A program made the translations under genes and the position numbers. The notes under the pieces are model-generated. The model worked only from the letters and a program-made list of their open reading frames with translations. It ran no database searches and had not been told where the DNA came from. 64,000 nt of DNA from Treponema sp. OMZ 798 (lineage in GTDB: Bacteria; Spirochaetota; Spirochaetia; Treponematales; Treponemataceae), in contig NZ_CP051305.1 of assembly GCF_024181385.1 (NCBI RefSeq), forward strand, positions 2,356,001-2,420,000, written 5' to 3'. This document shows positions 61,939-64,000 of this stretch, piece by piece (the first letter of the stretch is position 1; every line of letters starts with the position of its first letter).

Positions 61939-64000
61939 TTAAGTATTTGTGTTCAAACTCCCATCACAAAACAACAATTCATCGCCAGGTATAAAAGGAT
62001 TATTTTGTAACTTTGCACATTCACGAAAAGACTGTAATAGTATACCTGAAGAACCTGTAAACAAATCATTTGAAATTTTATAAAGTTCATCACCAGTAAA
62101 CCCAGTCAGATTGTCTATTTCAACATAGTGGAAATTCAATAAGTCCAATAAATAATCAATATGCGAATTTAAGTTTTCCATACCAAGAATCATTTTACAA
62201 TCTTGCAAAAATGAAATTATACCACTACAACCTCTCAAATATCCAGGATATAAAATAAAAGTAGTTTTGGATGCTTCTATCATTTCACAGATTAGATTTA
62301 AATACTTTGGCAATTTAGTGATTTTATAAAATCTAATCAAAACACATCCTATCCCTGCAAGGCCATTATGAATATATGGAGAATACACCGGAGGCTCCAT
62401 CCCTATAGGTCTGCTATTTATAGACAAGAAACCATTTTCATTAACTAATAAACGACTCAAATCACTTTCTAAAGCTGAAACAGCTAATAAAAGTTTTTCT
62501 TTATCTTTTGTTTGCAAATATAACAATAATAAAGAATAAGCGATACCTGAACAACCTCTTGTAAAACCAGAATAACAATCGCCTTCTGAATCTTCCCAGA
62601 CAAGCATATCATCTTTTTTTATAGCAGAAGTAATAATTTTTTTAGCATATTCTTCAGCAAATTTCAAATACAAAATATCATCACTTTCTTTATAAAAAAT
62701 TAAATTAACAATAAGGTTACCCGAAAGGCCATAAGCAAAATCATAAATATTATGTGGTCTTTCTAAATTTACCCTTTCCAAAACAATTTTGGCTTCTTTC
62801 CTAAATCCGAGCTTTAGCAATACATACGCAATACCTGACAATCCAATATATAATCCATTGGAAAATAAAGTAGGTCTCTTATAAAAATCAGCCATAAATT
62901 TTGTAACAATAAAATTATACTGCTCTGAATCTTCACATTTCAACAGTTTTTCATAATAACTTATAGAATAAACCATACCAAACATGCCATAGCCAAAGCT
63001 GTATTCATTTGTATTTATAGATTGCGGATCTGATGCTAATGGACTTTTACCATCTATAAACAATTGGATATTATTAAGTATTGATTTATATAATAAATCA
63101 TAATTAATTGTTTTTTTTATTTTATTAGTAAAAACTTTATTTTCAATTTTATTTTTGCATTTTAAATCTTTTAAAACATCTTTTGTATTTTTATATTTAA
63201 ATTTTATTAATTTATATATTAAATTTAACAGCTCAACAGGCACGTCAGTTTTATCATAACAAATACTTAAAAACTCTAAAATTTTTTCTTCACATAACTC
63301 ATATAATGGGTTATAAGGAGCTATACAATACATAAGAACTAAAGCAACTTTATACAATTCAATTTCATATGGATTCGGCGTACATTTCTTGTCTTTTAAT
63401 TCCAAAAGAATTTCGTATTCAGATGATGTCCGTTGAACAGCCGAAATATAACTATTATCCAGTCCGCTGTTTTTTCTAGCTTCTTTTATTATATAAACAA
63501 AACCATTTCTCTCTCCCTTATATACTCCTCCTTGTGCAGAAAAATGCAGGCATGATTTTATAAGATATTTTTTTAACAAAACAGAATCTTTATTATTAGA
63601 AATAGTGTCATATTTTTTATCACTAACCCAATCAGGTACTTTATAATAGGGCAGTCGCTCATCTATCACTAAATTATTTTCGTTATCAATGATTTTAGTT
63701 GCTAGAGTCCCATAATTATCTCGAAAGGTAATAGGATTTATCTCACCATATCGATAAAATAAGATTTTAGAATCTTTATAACATTTATCTGACAATATAT
63801 ATGGACCATCATATTCTTTTAAAATAAAATAAAGTTTTTCAATAATATCATCAAAACTTTTTGTTTAGGATACATGACAATATACTTACCACTACTAGCT
63901 CTATTTATATTTTTTGAATTAAGATGCACATAATTATTTAAATTAGAAGCAAATTTAAATGATATTTCATTTTCAAAAGCAAATTTTGATACTTTTTTAA
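61939..64000 (-). pseudogene. Class III lanthipeptide synthetase (LanKC-like), frameshifted and internally deleted, cut by the window edge
   Basis: From the right edge, the minus strand reads YVHLNSKNINRASSGKYIVM, then KQKV. A one-base loss in the T run at 63853-63856 shifts to DDIIEKLYFILKEYDGPYIL and FYRYGEI, the LanKC lyase-domain pattern. The kinase start is present (GGVYKGERNGFVYIIKEAR), but the catalytic HRD and DFG blocks are missing, about 150 residues. The C-terminal LanC-like cyclase (repeats such as GCSGIAYSLLLLYLQ and NGLAGIGCVL) lacks the zinc Cys-His motif, as in class III enzymes. It is probably non-functional. Confidence 0.7.

Noticed and set aside
1..64000. tRNA, rRNA, CRISPR arrays, complete insertion sequences or prophage
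   Set aside because: Reading both strands, I found no cloverleaf-like or rRNA stretch, no regularly spaced repeats and no complete transposase or phage structural genes.

Overview
This is an AT-rich spirochaete chromosome segment, most like an oral Treponema close to T. denticola. Supporting content includes a class I hybrid-cluster protein, an arginine deiminase, a ferritin, Cache-type methyl-accepting chemotaxis proteins, many lipobox proteins, and promoters of the form TTGACA-17-TATAAT. I saw no rRNA, tRNA or CRISPR array. All family names come from reading protein motifs by eye; no database search was run.

Layout. Positions 1-9340 are a one-direction array of about 17 small genes packed with overlaps or near-zero gaps. 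They include several SUKH (SMI1/KNR4), DUF600/YezG-like, DUF4375, DUF2262 and HEAT/TPR-like proteins. The array looks like an immunity-gene island of a polymorphic-toxin system, with no toxin in view. Positions 9476-17822 hold a cell-wall hydrolase lipoprotein, a three-gene ABC exporter, a chemotaxis receptor with a frameshifted tail, a CmpB-like membrane protein, a HicAB toxin-antitoxin pair and an alpha-L-fucosidase. Positions 17863-23395 hold a nitrosative-stress module: hcp with a palindrome in its leader, a divergent Crp/Fnr regulator, and an operon of a DUF1858/binding-protein-like protein, a HypB/UreG-like GTPase and an ABC-type ATPase without a permease.

Positions 23400-26650 are the most unusual part. 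A minus-strand operon encodes a TIR-domain protein, a small membrane protein and a lipoprotein with a formylglycine-generating-enzyme-like (C-type-lectin type) domain. The last 136 bases of that lipoprotein gene match, without gaps, a second copy about 330 bases downstream. Of 19 differences, 18 fall on adenines of the downstream copy, which is rich in AAC codons. That is the signature of a diversity-generating retroelement (DGR) template/variable repeat pair, but no reverse transcriptase lies in the window.

Positions 27094-37609 hold a metal P-type ATPase operon, ftsH, an RND exporter/LolA-like/outer-membrane-protein operon and a DUF2281-PIN toxin-antitoxin pair. Positions 37697-57418 are mostly housekeeping and metabolism: NifU-like protein, deoD, PsiE-like protein, a second chemotaxis receptor, pdxS, a degenerate galactokinase-family protein, a TtcA-like thiolase, a HicA-type pair, arcA, an M20 peptidase, ferritin, deoC, a large TPR protein with a LamG/FN3-like protein, and a glutamine-amidotransferase-type hydrolase. 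There is also a promoter-to-terminator cassette that looks like a small RNA. Positions 57536-64000 return to accessory DNA: an ABC exporter, an ABC ATPase remnant, hairpin repeats, DUF2089 and SHOCT-like genes, a RelE-type pair, an XRE regulator divergent from a 55-residue ORF, and a broken class III lanthipeptide synthetase (LanKC-like) running off the right edge.
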